From contig NZ_KB891818.1 of assembly GCF_000373565.1 (NCBI RefSeq), positions 1 through 64,000 of the forward strand: DNA of 64,000 nt, in the 5' to 3' direction. This DNA is from Streptomyces sp. HmicA12. GTDB lineage: Bacteria > Actinomycetota > Actinomycetes > Streptomycetales > Streptomycetaceae. A program made the position numbers and the translations under genes. Below the pieces are notes generated by a model. The model was given only the letters and a program-made list of their open reading frames with translations, was not told the DNA's origin and did not search any database. Shown here one piece after another: positions 24,261 through 33,103 of this stretch. Position 1 is the stretch's first letter. Each line of letters begins with the position of its first letter.

Positions 24261-24863
24261 CTATGCCGAGACCAACAGCCGTGCCCGCCTGGCCTCCGCC
24301 AGGGCCACGGGTGTGAGGACGGGCCGCGGCACGACGATGCCGCAGTGGGTGCAGACGGGACCCGACGACGGTTCGTGCGCCAGGTCGTGTTTCCAGACGA
24401 GCCCGCTGCCGGCGCAGACCGGGCAGCTGTCGCCCGGGTCGCGCTCCAGAGCCGCGATCAGCCGACGGAGAACATCGGCGAGCGGCCCACCGGGGTGCAC
24501 CGACGGGTCGTCGCACCAGGCGACTCCGAAGCCGCCCCAGGTCAGCCGGTGCCAGTCGTCCACCGTGCCCGGGCGGCGCAGCCCGTCGTGCTTCTCCTTG
24601 CGCCTGCGCTCGGCGAAGGCGACTTCGTACGCGAGCCAGACGGCCCGCGCCTCTTCCAGCTCCTCCAGTGCCGCGACCAGTCGGGCCGGGTCGGGGGAGC
24701 GGTCCTCGGGGCCGAAGCCGGCCCGGGAGCACAGATGGTCCCAGGTCGCCCGGTGCCCGTAGGGGGCGAATCTCTCGAGGCACTTGCGCAGTGAGTAGCG
24801 CCGCAGTGCCAGATCGTTGCGCGGATCGCGCACCTGTCTTGCCAGACTCCGGAATCCAGCCAT
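24261..24863 (-). CDS. Hypothetical protein with C-terminal zinc ribbon (200 aa)
   Basis: Family not recognised. The N-terminal 110 residues are helical and basic (RNDLALRRYSLRKCLERFAP, EELEEARAVWLAYEVAFAER). A zinc-ribbon-like module follows at about 148-178, with CPVCAGSG and CTHCGIVV, giving four cysteines in two knuckles. A nucleic-acid or protein-binding role would fit but is not shown. GGAGGT precedes ATG 24863. The 268 bases upstream hold no gene; they contain a short inverted repeat (CCCATC/GATGGG, 24972-24991) and presumably the promoter of the penicillin acylase. Confidence 0.7.
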   Translation of the reverse strand: MAGFRSLARQVRDPRNDLALRRYSLRKCLERFAPYGHRATWDHLCSRAGFGPEDRSPDPARLVAALEELEEARAVWLAYEVAFAERRRKEKHDGLRRPGTVDDWHRLTWGGFGVAWCDDPSVHPGGPLADVLRRLIAALERDPGDSCPVCAGSGLVWKHDLAHEPSSGPVCTHCGIVVPRPVLTPVALAEARRARLLVSA

Positions 24864-25131
24864 CGCCCTGCACCTCCGTCACACGTACGTCGGCGTCGCC
24901 GCAGCCATGAAGCGACGTCGCCGAGTAGACGTATCGACACGCGATTCGGATCCCTCCGAGGGCCGATGAATCCCATCCGATTTCCGATGGGGTCCATCAG
25001 CGGAACCCTCTGAGGCCGGGGACTAGCTGAGTGATCCCTGTGATGATTCCGAAAACGTGACGCATGTTCATCTTCTGTCGTTGGCTAACCGCCGGTAACG
25101 TCCGGCACATCCATCGTCGGGAGGACCAGGC

Positions 25132-28017
25132 ATGCGACGACGCATTCCACGAACCACCCTGCACAGAGCGGCCGGACGGTCACGAGGCCCTCTGCGGAGA
25201 CTTACGGCCACCGCGGCCCTCGTGCTCACCGCGGGACTGCTTTCCCCACTGACGACACCGACGACGGCCGCTGCCGCCGACGAACCCGTACCGGTCACCG
25301 ACTACTGCGAAGGGCAGTGCGCGGACATCCTGCCGCCCGGTGCCAACGGCAGTGCCACGCTCGCCGAGATCCTCGGGAACAAGCTGTTCGGCACGCAACC
25401 GCAGCACGCGGACGATCAGCTCGGCCCCTATGACGCTCTGTCGTCCGGCTACCCGTCGCTCACGGACGACACACTCTCGAACTTTTTCAACGACTCCTCC
25501 TTCGGCGTACCGGACGATCAGGTCGCGTCCGTCACGCGCCCCCGCGACGACGTGACAATCACCCGTGACAAGAAGAACGGCGTACCCCACATCAAAGGTT
25601 CCACGCGCTACGGAACCGAGTTCGGCGCCGGCTTCGCCGCAGGTCAGGACCGTATGTGGCTGATCGACCTGTTCCGGCACATCGGCCGTGGCGAGCTGAC
25701 GTCCTTCGCGGGAGGCGCCCTCGCGAACCAGGGACTCGAGCAGGAGTTCTGGCCGCAGGCGCCGTACACCGAGGCGGATCTGCAGCAGCAGGTCGACTTC
25801 ATCAAGACCAAGGGCGGCGCGCGCGGCGAGCAGGCCATGGAGGACGCGCAGGCCTACATCGACGGCCTCAACGCCTACCGCGTGAAGTCGAAGAACGGCC
25901 GCTACTTCCCCGGCGAGTACGTGCTGACCGGCAAGGTCGACGCGATCACGAACATCGGCGAGATCCAGCCGTTCAAGGTGACCGACATGATCGCGCTCGC
26001 CTCGGTGGTCGGCGGTCTCTTCGGCAACGGCGGCGGGGGAGAGGTCGGCCAGGCCCTCTCCCTGATGCAGACGCAGGAGAAGTACGGCGTCGAGAAGGGG
26101 ACGCAGGTCTGGGAGTCGTTCCGCGGCCGCGACGACCCCGAGGCCGTCACCACCATCCACGACGGCACCAGCTTCCCGTACGGGCAGAAGCCGGCGAACC
26201 CGCGCGGGCAGGCCCTCCCCGACAGGGGCTCGGTCAGCTCCGAACCGCTGGTCTACGACCGCACCGGCTCGGCCGCGACCGCGTCCACCAAGGCCGTGCC
26301 CACCGACCCGGTGAAGGCGCCGAAGAAGCTGAAGCCGCTGCAGGGCATGTTCGACGACGGGGTGCTCCCCGCCGACCTGTTCAAGGGCGCCGACTCGGCC
26401 TCCAAGAAGGGCATGTCGAACGCGTTGCTCGTCTCCGGCGCGCACACCGCCTCCGGTCACCCGGTCGCCGTGTTCGGCCCGCAGACCGGCTACTTCGCGC
26501 CGCAACTGCTGATGATGCAGGAGCTCCAGGGCCCCGGCATCAGCGCGCGCGGCGTCTCCTTCGCGGGTGTCGGCATGTACATCCAGCTCGGCCGCGGCCA
26601 GGACTACGCCTGGTCGGCCACCTCGGCGAGCCAGGACATCACGGACACGTACGCGGTCCAGCTGTGCGAGCCGGGCGGCGGTGCGCCCACCAAGGACTCC
26701 ACGTCGTACCTGTACCGCGGCGCCTGCACGCCGATGGAGAAGCTGGAGAAGAAGAACTCCTGGAAGCCGACCGTCGCCGACTCCACGGCCGCGGGCTCCT
26801 ACCGGATGCAGGTCTTCCGAACCAAGTACGGCATCGTCACGCACCGCGCGACGGTCGACGGCAAACCGGTCGCGTACACCTCGCTGCGCTCCACGTACCG
26901 CCACGAGGCCGACTCCATCATCGGCTTCCAGATGCTGAACGACCCGTCGTACGTCACGGACGCCAAGACCTTCGAGAAGGCGGCGCAGCACATCAGCTAC
27001 GCCTTCAACTGGTTCTACGCGGACTCGCGCGACATCGCGTACTACAACAGCGGCAGCAACCCGGTGCGCGCGGACGGCATCGACACGTCGATGCCGGTGA
27101 AGGCCGAACCGGCCTATGAATGGCGGGACTTCGACCCGGCGGACAACACGGCCGCGTACACGCCGCCGTCCCAGCACCCGAACTCGCTGAACCAGGACTA
27201 CTACATCTCCTGGAACAACAGGCAGGCCAAGGACTTCAGCGGCGCCAACTTCAGCTACGGCGCCGTGCACCGCGGCGACCTGCTCGACGGCCGCGTGAAG
27301 CAGCTCACCGCCGCGGGCGGTGTCACCCGCGCCTCGCTCACCCGGGCCATGGAGGAGGCGGCCGTCACCGACCTGCGCGGCGAGCAGGTGCTGCCGGAGA
27401 TCCTGAAGGTGATCCGCAGCAAGGCGGTGGACGACCCGCAACTGAACAAGGCCGTCCAGCAGTTGGAGGCGTGGCAGAAGGCGGGCGCCCAGCGCAACCA
27501 GACGTCCGCCGGGTCCAAGACGTACGCGCACCCCGACGCCGTCCGCATCATGGACGCCTGGTGGCCACTGCTGGTCGAGGCCGAGTTCAAGCCGGGGCTC
27601 GGCGACGACCTGTACAAGGCGCTGACCGGTGAACTCAGTGTCGACGAGGCACCGAACGCCGGGCACGGGCCGACCGGGGCGCACGCCGGGTCCTCGTTCC
27701 AGTACGGCTGGTGGGGCTACGTCGACAAGGACCTCCGGACGGTGCTCGGAGCGCCGGTACGGGGGAAGCTGGGGGACACGTACTGCGGGGCCGGGGACCT
27801 GTCGGCGTGCCGTGACGTGCTCCTGAAGTCCCTGGCGACGGCGGTGGCCAAGCCGGCCACCGAGGTCTATCCCGGGGACGACACCTGCAAGGCCGGGGAC
27901 CAGTGGTGTGCGGACACCATCGTCCACCGGGCGCTCGGCGGGATCACGCACCGCTCGATGCAGTGGCAGAACCGGCCGACGTACCAGCAGGTCGTCGAGT
28001 TCCCGGCGCACCGATAG
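25132..28017 (+). CDS. Secreted penicillin-acylase-family N-terminal nucleophile hydrolase (961 aa)
   Basis: Exported amidase of the Ntn-hydrolase family that removes acyl chains from amides such as penicillins, acyl-homoserine lactones or lipopeptides. The signal peptide is about 1-49 (LTATAALVLTAGLLSPLTT, cleavage near AAAADE). The alpha-chain region has VPHIKGSTRYGTEFGAGFAAGQDRMWLIDL. The spacer and cleavage site lead to Ser429 (KKGMSNALLVSGAHTASG), the expected beta-chain N-terminal nucleophile, followed by GVGMYIQLGRGQDYAWSATS. At 961 residues it is longer than classical penicillin G acylase (about 850), mainly in the alpha chain and linker. It is monocistronic, with GGGAGG before the ATG. 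The substrate is unknown; quorum quenching or antibiotic turnover are options. Confidence 0.9.
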   Translation: MRRRIPRTTLHRAAGRSRGPLRRLTATAALVLTAGLLSPLTTPTTAAAADEPVPVTDYCEGQCADILPPGANGSATLAEILGNKLFGTQPQHADDQLGPYDALSSGYPSLTDDTLSNFFNDSSFGVPDDQVASVTRPRDDVTITRDKKNGVPHIKGSTRYGTEFGAGFAAGQDRMWLIDLFRHIGRGELTSFAGGALANQGLEQEFWPQAPYTEADLQQQVDFIKTKGGARGEQAMEDAQAYIDGLNAYRVKSKNGRYFPGEYVLTGKVDAITNIGEIQPFKVTDMIALASVVGGLFGNGGGGEVGQALSLMQTQEKYGVEKGTQVWESFRGRDDPEAVTTIHDGTSFPYGQKPANPRGQALPDRGSVSSEPLVYDRTGSAATASTKAVPTDPVKAPKKLKPLQGMFDDGVLPADLFKGADSASKKGMSNALLVSGAHTASGHPVAVFGPQTGYFAPQLLMMQELQGPGISARGVSFAGVGMYIQLGRGQDYAWSATSASQDITDTYAVQLCEPGGGAPTKDSTSYLYRGACTPMEKLEKKNSWKPTVADSTAAGSYRMQVFRTKYGIVTHRATVDGKPVAYTSLRSTYRHEADSIIGFQMLNDPSYVTDAKTFEKAAQHISYAFNWFYADSRDIAYYNSGSNPVRADGIDTSMPVKAEPAYEWRDFDPADNTAAYTPPSQHPNSLNQDYYISWNNRQAKDFSGANFSYGAVHRGDLLDGRVKQLTAAGGVTRASLTRAMEEAAVTDLRGEQVLPEILKVIRSKAVDDPQLNKAVQQLEAWQKAGAQRNQTSAGSKTYAHPDAVRIMDAWWPLLVEAEFKPGLGDDLYKALTGELSVDEAPNAGHGPTGAHAGSSFQYGWWGYVDKDLRTVLGAPVRGKLGDTYCGAGDLSACRDVLLKSLATAVAKPATEVYPGDDTCKAGDQWCADTIVHRALGGITHRSMQWQNRPTYQQVVEFPAHR

Positions 28018-28024
28018 CCCTGCG

Positions 28025-28063
28025 AGGGACGCGGGGCCGTGTCAATTGCGGCTCCGCGTCCCT
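28025..28063. terminator. Terminator after the penicillin acylase gene
   Basis: AGGGACGCGG (28025-28034) pairs with CCGCGTCCCT (28054-28063), starting 8 bases after the stop codon. Confidence 0.7.
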
Positions 28064-28072
28064 GGATCGTGT

Positions 28073-28120
28073 CCGGCGGATCTTGTCGCGGGCCACCCGG
28101 AACGCGACCTGATCCGCCGG
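28073..28120. terminator. Second, longer hairpin between the convergent genes
   Basis: CCGGCGGATC (28073-28082) pairs with GATCCGCCGG (28111-28120). After a 2-base mismatch on each side, GTCGCG (28085-28090) pairs with CGCGAC (28103-28108), leaving a 12-base loop. It lies 8 bases from the stop of the minus-strand hydrolase and probably serves that gene. Confidence 0.65.
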
Positions 28121-28127
28121 GCAGGCC

Positions 28128-29399
28128 CTAGATCACTTTTCCCGCGGACAGGACGACCCGCGCCAGCTCCTCGTGGCAGATGTCACTGTGGGCGCCCGAA
28201 GGGGGCGGCCCGTTGCGCACCACCTGTGACGCGTCCACGCTCACGCATCCCGCGCCCGGAACGCCGCCCCGCACCACCTCGGCCAGCGACTTCCGTACCG
28301 TGCCGGCCACGTCCAGGATGCCGTCGTGGCCCAGGGCGCCCCAGCGCAGTCCGAGATCGACGGCTCCGCGGTCGTCGCCGGCCAGGCGCGACGCCAGCGG
28401 GTACATCACGCTCAGCGCCGTGTCGAAACCGGAGTAGCAGCCCACCAACGGGCCGTCGATCCGCGACTGCTGGCCGTTCAGGGCGCCACGCCGCGCGAAC
28501 GCGTAGTGCGAGAAGGCGCCCTGAAGGAGCGTCACCGACTTCACGTTCGACGCCTTCGCCGGCAGTCCGGCCAGCGCGAACGACACGAGCCGCGCCCCGA
28601 AACTGTGCCCCACCAGGTGCACCCGCACGTCCGGCGCCTCGGCCGCGAGCCGCCCGAGCGCCGGGCCGAGGCCCTTCTGCCCGACGCTCCCGGCACGCTT
28701 CTTCATGGCGTAGTAGGTCGCCTGGCGCAGGAGTTCGTGCGCGCCCTTCCACGCCTTGGTCAGCCCGCTCGGCAGCGCGAACGAGGTGACGCCTCGCGCC
28801 GTCTCCTCCAGGGCGTCGGCGAACTCCAGGCAGACGCGGTGGGTGTCCTTCTGGAACATCGCGAGCGCGCTGTGCGCGGACAGCTCCGCCACGGTGTCGG
28901 CCGCGATCCCGTCCGTCCGCACCCCGGTCAACTGCCGCACCAGACCGCCGAACTCGTCGAACGCCCCCTCCGGCTGCTCGCCGAGGAGCCCGGCCAGCCG
29001 GTCGACGACGGCGCCGCTCCCCGCGAACACCGTGCCGAGCGCCCGCCGGGTCCCGTTGTCGAGCGCCGTGCGCGGCGGGGCCGCGGTGGCCCCCGCGGCC
29101 TGCGGGTCGAAGTCGGGGATCGGCTCGTCCGAGAACCGCATCGAGGGCCACAGGACTCCCACGTACCCGAGGCGCGCGTCGGGCGCGAGGGACGGGAACG
29201 GGGCGAAGAAGCGGCCGTAGAGGCGGGTCGCGAGGGAGCGGTCGTTGTTCCAGCCGTGCGCGAAGACGACCAGGTCCCGCACCCCGCGCTCGCGCACCTC
29301 GCGCACCAGGCGGTCGCGCTGCCCGGTGTCGGGATCCCCGTCGGCGTCGAACGTCAGCTCCCAGTAGGGACGTACGTGAACTTCCGGTACAGCGGCCAT
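28128..29399 (-). CDS. Alpha/beta-hydrolase, lipase-like (423 aa)
   Basis: Alpha/beta-hydrolase fold with the nucleophile elbow GHSFGARLVSFALAG (Ser near residue 270) and an oxyanion-type segment DLVVFAHGWNNDRS near residue 43. HGWNN is seen in cytoplasmic esterase-like hydrolases of Streptomyces. The catalytic acid and His are not certain; WGALGHDGILDV and the C-terminal HSDICHEELA are candidates. There is no signal peptide. ATG 29399 is preceded by a G-rich stretch acting as ribosome site; the frame is open further upstream, without support. The substrate is unknown. It lies downstream of the MHS transporter on the same strand after a 103-base gap, so cotranscription is possible. Confidence 0.78.
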   Translation of the reverse strand: MAAVPEVHVRPYWELTFDADGDPDTGQRDRLVREVRERGVRDLVVFAHGWNNDRSLATRLYGRFFAPFPSLAPDARLGYVGVLWPSMRFSDEPIPDFDPQAAGATAAPPRTALDNGTRRALGTVFAGSGAVVDRLAGLLGEQPEGAFDEFGGLVRQLTGVRTDGIAADTVAELSAHSALAMFQKDTHRVCLEFADALEETARGVTSFALPSGLTKAWKGAHELLRQATYYAMKKRAGSVGQKGLGPALGRLAAEAPDVRVHLVGHSFGARLVSFALAGLPAKASNVKSVTLLQGAFSHYAFARRGALNGQQSRIDGPLVGCYSGFDTALSVMYPLASRLAGDDRGAVDLGLRWGALGHDGILDVAGTVRKSLAEVVRGGVPGAGCVSVDASQVVRNGPPPSGAHSDICHEELARVVLSAGKVI

Positions 29400-29502
29400 G
29401 GCGAAACCCCCGTGGCAAGTCGTCCGTGCGGTGTGCCGCATCGTCCCGCTGTGCCCGGGGGTTGGCCAGAGAGTGGGTCAAAGTCCGCCCGAACCGGGCG
29501 AG

Positions 29503-30876
29503 TCAGGCCAGTTCACGCTCCCGCGTCTCCGGCAGCGCCAGCACGCACAGCAGCGAGACGACCGCCATCGCGCTCACGTACCAGCCCACCGACGCCGAGC
29601 CGAACGAGCTCTGCAGCCGCGTCGCCACCAGCGGGGCCACCGCGCCACCGAGCACACCGCCCAGGTTGTACGCGAAGGACGCCCCGGAGTAGCGCACGCG
29701 CACCGCGAACAGCTCCGGCAGGTACGCGCCCATCGGGCCGTACACCACACCCATGCAGAACAGGGCGCCGCCGAGCGCGAGCGCGATGAGCACCGGCTGC
29801 TCGGAGTCCATCAGGGGGAACAGGGCCAGGCCCCAGACGATCGCGATGCCCGAGCCGATCAGCACCGTCCTGCGCCGTCCGCCCGCGTCCGAGCGGGTCG
29901 CCGCCAGCCAGGTGCCGGCGGCCAGGAACAGGCACGCCACGAGCTGCGTGGTGAGCATCGTGCCGCGCGGGACACCGAGGGTCTTGGTGCCGTAGGCGAG
30001 GCAGTACGTCGTGGCCGTGTAGAAGAGCCCGTACGCGATGATCATGCCACCCGCGCCGAGCAGGATCTCCTTCGGGTGCCGCTTGAACACCTCCAACGCC
30101 GGTGCCTTCGCGGCCTCCTGATTGTCCATCACCTTCTTGAATACCGGCGTCTCGCTGATCTTCAGGCGGACGAACAGGCCGACCGCGACAAGGAGGAAGG
30201 AGAGCAGGAACGGTACGCGCCAGCCCCACGACTTGAACGCGTCGTCGGACAAGGTCTCCGACAGCAGCCAGAAGATGCCGGTGGCCGCGAAGAAGCCGAC
30301 AGAAGGGCCGAGTTGGGGGAACGCGGCGAACAGCCCGCGTTTGCCGCGCGGCGCGTGCTCCACCGCGAGCAGCGCCGCCCCGCCCCACTCGCCGCCGAGC
30401 CCGACACCCTGGAGGAAGCGCAGCAGGACGAGCAGGATCGGTGCCCATACGCCGAGCGTGCCGTAGCCGGGCAGCAGTCCGACGAACGCCGTGGACAGGC
30501 CCATCAGGAGCAGGGACGCCACGAGCACCGACTTGCGCCCGACCCGGTCGCCGAAGTGGCCGAAGACCAGCGAGCCGATCGGGCGGGCCGCGAACGCCAC
30601 CGCGTACGTGGAGAAGGAGGCGAGGGTGCCGTTGAGGTCGGAGAGGTTCGGGAAGAACGCGTCGTTGAGGACGAGCGCGGCGGCCGTTCCGTAGACGTAG
30701 AAGTCGTAGAACTCGATGGCCGTGCCGATGAAACTGGCTACCGCGACCCGGCGCAGGCTCTCCGGCTGTGACGCTTCGGAGGCCTGTGCCGGGGCGGTGT
30801 CCACCGCGGCGTCTTCCCTGGTTGAGTCGTCTTTGAGCACGGACCGACTCTGATTGTCCGTGTACGGCTCAGTCAA
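29503..30876 (-). CDS. MFS metabolite:H+ symporter, MHS family (457 aa)
   Basis: Twelve-helix major facilitator of the metabolite:H+ symporter group (shikimate, alpha-ketoglutarate, proline/betaine relatives). Diagnostic motifs: ASFIGTAIEFYDFYVYGTAA near residue 47, GHFGDRVGRKSVLVASLLLMG near 106, RFLQGVGLGGEWGGAALLAVE near 152, and YGPMGAYLPELFAVRVRYSG near 375. A 40-residue polar N-terminal tail precedes the first helix. The start is uncertain: TTG 30876 gives MTEPYTD, while GTG 30840 is an alternative; neither has a good ribosome site. The substrate cannot be predicted from position; the NamZ gene lies just upstream on the same strand, 36 bases away. Confidence 0.87.
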   Translation of the reverse strand: MTEPYTDNQSRSVLKDDSTREDAAVDTAPAQASEASQPESLRRVAVASFIGTAIEFYDFYVYGTAAALVLNDAFFPNLSDLNGTLASFSTYAVAFAARPIGSLVFGHFGDRVGRKSVLVASLLLMGLSTAFVGLLPGYGTLGVWAPILLVLLRFLQGVGLGGEWGGAALLAVEHAPRGKRGLFAAFPQLGPSVGFFAATGIFWLLSETLSDDAFKSWGWRVPFLLSFLLVAVGLFVRLKISETPVFKKVMDNQEAAKAPALEVFKRHPKEILLGAGGMIIAYGLFYTATTYCLAYGTKTLGVPRGTMLTTQLVACLFLAAGTWLAATRSDAGGRRRTVLIGSGIAIVWGLALFPLMDSEQPVLIALALGGALFCMGVVYGPMGAYLPELFAVRVRYSGASFAYNLGGVLGGAVAPLVATRLQSSFGSASVGWYVSAMAVVSLLCVLALPETRERELA

Positions 30877-30912
30877 TATTCTGGGACGGGCGTCCCGGAT
30901 GCCGAGATGCCG

Positions 30913-32166
30913 TCACTTGTACATGAGGTACTTGCGCCGTACGTCCCTGAATGCCGCGAGCTCCTTCTGCCACGCCGCGACCACCTCGTCCGTCGAGGCC
31001 CCCGCGTCGATCATCGTGCGGACCTGGGTGGACCCGGTGAGCTTGTCGATCCAGTTGTCCGAGCGCCAGGCGAAGCCGCTCCAGACCTGCTTGGCCGTGA
31101 CCAGGAGCGCGATGCCGGTGCGCACCGGGTCGAAGGAGTCCCGGTCGTCGACGTGGAGTTGGACCCCGCCGATGGTCTTGCCCTGGAACTTGGAGAAGGT
31201 CGGCGCGAAGTACGCCTCCCTGAAGTGCACACCGGGCAGGGCGAGTTCGTTCGCCGCCGCGGCCCACTTCCGGTCGATGCCCTCGGCGCCGAGGAGTTCG
31301 AAGGGGCGGGTGGTGCCGCGCCCCTCCGACAGGTTCGTGCCTTCGAACAGGCAGGTCCCCGAGTACACCAACGCGGTGTCGGGGGTGGGCATGTTGGGGC
31401 TCGGCGGGACCCACGGCAGGCCCGACGCGTCGTAGAAGTCGCGGCGCTTCCAGCCGGACATCGTGACCGTGGCGAGCTCCACCGGGTGCGTGAGGTACTC
31501 GCCGTTGAAGAGGCGGGCCAGCTCCGTGACCGTCATGCCGTGCGCCTGAGCGATCTCGCGGCGGCCGACGAACGTCGCGAACTCCTTGTGCAGGACGGGT
31601 CCGTAGGCGTTGCGGCCGGTCACCGGGTTCGGGCGGTCCAGGACGACGAACTTCTTGCCCGCGAGCTGCGCCGCCTCCATGCAGTCGTACAGCGTCCAGA
31701 TGTACGTGTAGAAGCGCGCGCCCGCGTCCTGGATGTCGAAGACGACCGTGTCGACGCCGGACGCCGTGAAGATGTCGGCGAGCGCCTGACCGCTCTTCAA
31801 GTACGTGTCGTAGACCGGGAGTCCGGTCGCCGGGTCGTCGTAGCGGCCCTCCGAGCCGCCCGCCTGCGCGGTGCCGCGGAAGCCGTGCTCGGGTCCGAAC
31901 ACCGCCTTCAGGTCGACGCGTTCGTCGCCGTGCATGACGTCCACGATGTGCCGGACGTCGCGGGTGACGCCGGTCGGATTGGTGACGATGCCGACCTTCT
32001 GGCCGTCGAGCAGCGCGTAGCCGTCGCCCGCCAGGCGCTCGAAGCCGGTGCGCAGCCGCGGTCCGCCGCCGGCTCCGGCACCGCTCGCGGAGGCGGTGCC
32101 CGCGACACCCACGGCGCCCGCCGCTCCCGCGCCCGCCGCCAGCAGCACCCGTCTCGACACGTTCAT
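30913..32166 (-). CDS. namZ: NamZ-type exo-beta-N-acetylmuramidase (DUF1343), exported (417 aa)
   Basis: Matches the DUF1343 family, whose founding enzyme NamZ removes terminal MurNAc from peptidoglycan fragments. The signal sequence has SRRVLLAAGAGAAGAVGVAG, a Tat-like twin arginine. The core shows KVGIVTNPTGVTRDVRHIVD, the catalytic-region VFGPEHGFRGTAQAGGSEG, DIQDAGARFYTYIWTLYDCM, VLDRPNPVTG and SEGRGTTRPFELLGAEGID. ATG 32166 has a strong GGAGGT site. Bacillus NamZ works with NagZ and AmiE; no such genes are near. The MHS transporter gene follows 36 bases after its stop and could import a product (inference). Confidence 0.87.
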   Translation of the reverse strand: MNVSRRVLLAAGAGAAGAVGVAGTASASGAGAGGGPRLRTGFERLAGDGYALLDGQKVGIVTNPTGVTRDVRHIVDVMHGDERVDLKAVFGPEHGFRGTAQAGGSEGRYDDPATGLPVYDTYLKSGQALADIFTASGVDTVVFDIQDAGARFYTYIWTLYDCMEAAQLAGKKFVVLDRPNPVTGRNAYGPVLHKEFATFVGRREIAQAHGMTVTELARLFNGEYLTHPVELATVTMSGWKRRDFYDASGLPWVPPSPNMPTPDTALVYSGTCLFEGTNLSEGRGTTRPFELLGAEGIDRKWAAAANELALPGVHFREAYFAPTFSKFQGKTIGGVQLHVDDRDSFDPVRTGIALLVTAKQVWSGFAWRSDNWIDKLTGSTQVRTMIDAGASTDEVVAAWQKELAAFRDVRRKYLMYK

Positions 32167-32278
32167 GCAGGAACCTCCGTGATCATCGGAACTGGCATGG
32201 TCATGCACGCTAGTCCGTGGACCGGCGCCACGGAACGACCTCCGCGCGGATCGGCGCGCGGAACCCCTTCCACGGGTC

Positions 32279-32298
32279 CATACCGACTGGTTAGTCTG
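32279..32298. promoter_or_regulatory. Putative TetR operator of the SDR-ligase operon
   Basis: CATACCGACTGGTTAGTCTG lies 41 bases before the SDR start. Its first 13 bases (CATACCGACTGGT) are identical to the complement of the palindrome at 40121-40140, upstream of the kinase/acyl-CoA dehydrogenase operon. The inverted half here is ACCGACTGGTTAGTC. The TetR encoded at the end of this operon is the probable binder. Confidence 0.65.
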
Positions 32299-32338
32299 CT
32301 GGGGCAACGAGCCGATCGCGTCGTGTCGAAGGAGACCG

Positions 32339-33103
32339 ATGGTGGAGAGTCTGCAGGGCCAGTCAGTCGTCGTCACGGGCGCGGGCGGCGGCATCGGGGC
32401 GGCGATCGCCCGCCGTTTCGCCGCCAAGGGGGCCCGGGTCGTCGTCAACGACCTGGACGCGGCCAAGGCCAAGGCCGTCGCCGACGAGATCGGAGCCGTG
32501 GCCGTGCCCGGCGACGCCTCCACCGTCGTGGCCGACGCCCGCGACGCGCTCGGCGGCACCGTCGACGTCTACTGCGCCAACGCGGGCCTGGCCTCCGGCG
32601 GCACCGAGGCCGCCGACGAGGAGGTGTGGGCGCGGGCCTGGGACGTGAACGTGATGGCGCACGTCCGCGCGGCCCACGCCCTGCTGCCCGACTGGCTGGA
32701 GCGCGGCACCGGCCGCTTCGTCTCCACCGTCTCCGCGGCCGGCCTGCTCAGCATGGTCGGAGCGGCCCCGTACAGCGTCACCAAGCACGGTGCGTACGCC
32801 TTCGCCGAATGGCTCTCGCTCACGTACCGGCACCGGGGCCTCAAGGTTCACGCGATCTGCCCGCAGGGCGTGCGCACCGACATGCTCACGGCGTCCGGCT
32901 CGGCCGGCCAGGTCGTGCTCGCCCCGACCGCCATCGAGCCGGAGGACGTCGCGGAGGCGCTCTTCGCGGGGATCGCCGAGGATCGCTTCCTGATCCTGCC
33001 GCACCCCGAGGTCGCCAAGTACTACGCGGCCCGCGCCACCGCCCCCGACGCCTGGCTGACGAACATGAACCACATCCAGCAGAAGTGGGAGGCCGCCCAG
33101 TGA
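32339..33103 (+). CDS. Short-chain dehydrogenase/reductase (254 aa)
   Basis: Classical SDR oxidoreductase. The cofactor motif is VVVTGAGGGIGAAIARRFA near residue 10, with Asp in VVVNDLD favouring NAD. CANAGLASG corresponds to NAG, catalytic Ser is in VSTVSAAGL, and Tyr-Lys in YSVTKHGAYAFAEW. It is first gene of a three-gene operon: its TGA overlaps the GTG of the acyl-CoA ligase. Context suggests it oxidises a hydroxyacyl-CoA or hydroxy acid (inference). AAGGAG precedes the ATG and the TetR-type operator lies in the promoter. Confidence 0.9.
   Translation: MVESLQGQSVVVTGAGGGIGAAIARRFAAKGARVVVNDLDAAKAKAVADEIGAVAVPGDASTVVADARDALGGTVDVYCANAGLASGGTEAADEEVWARAWDVNVMAHVRAAHALLPDWLERGTGRFVSTVSAAGLLSMVGAAPYSVTKHGAYAFAEWLSLTYRHRGLKVHAICPQGVRTDMLTASGSAGQVVLAPTAIEPEDVAEALFAGIAEDRFLILPHPEVAKYYAARATAPDAWLTNMNHIQQKWEAAQ

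Noticed and set aside
25085..25100. CTAACCGCC and GGTAACG as a third SARP-type promoter (penicillin acylase)
   Set aside because: The two TAAC copies are 10, not 11, bases apart and no TAnnnT box lies at the right distance.
30883..30896. GGGACG/CGTCCC hairpin between NamZ and the MHS transporter
   Set aside because: A 2-base loop is too small for a full stem and the stem is short; it could be an operator but nothing supports that.
30907..33099. Upstream in-frame extension of the acyl-CoA ligase
   Set aside because: It runs antisense to the NamZ gene and through the SDR gene; the GTGA-coupled GTG at 33100 is the sensible start.
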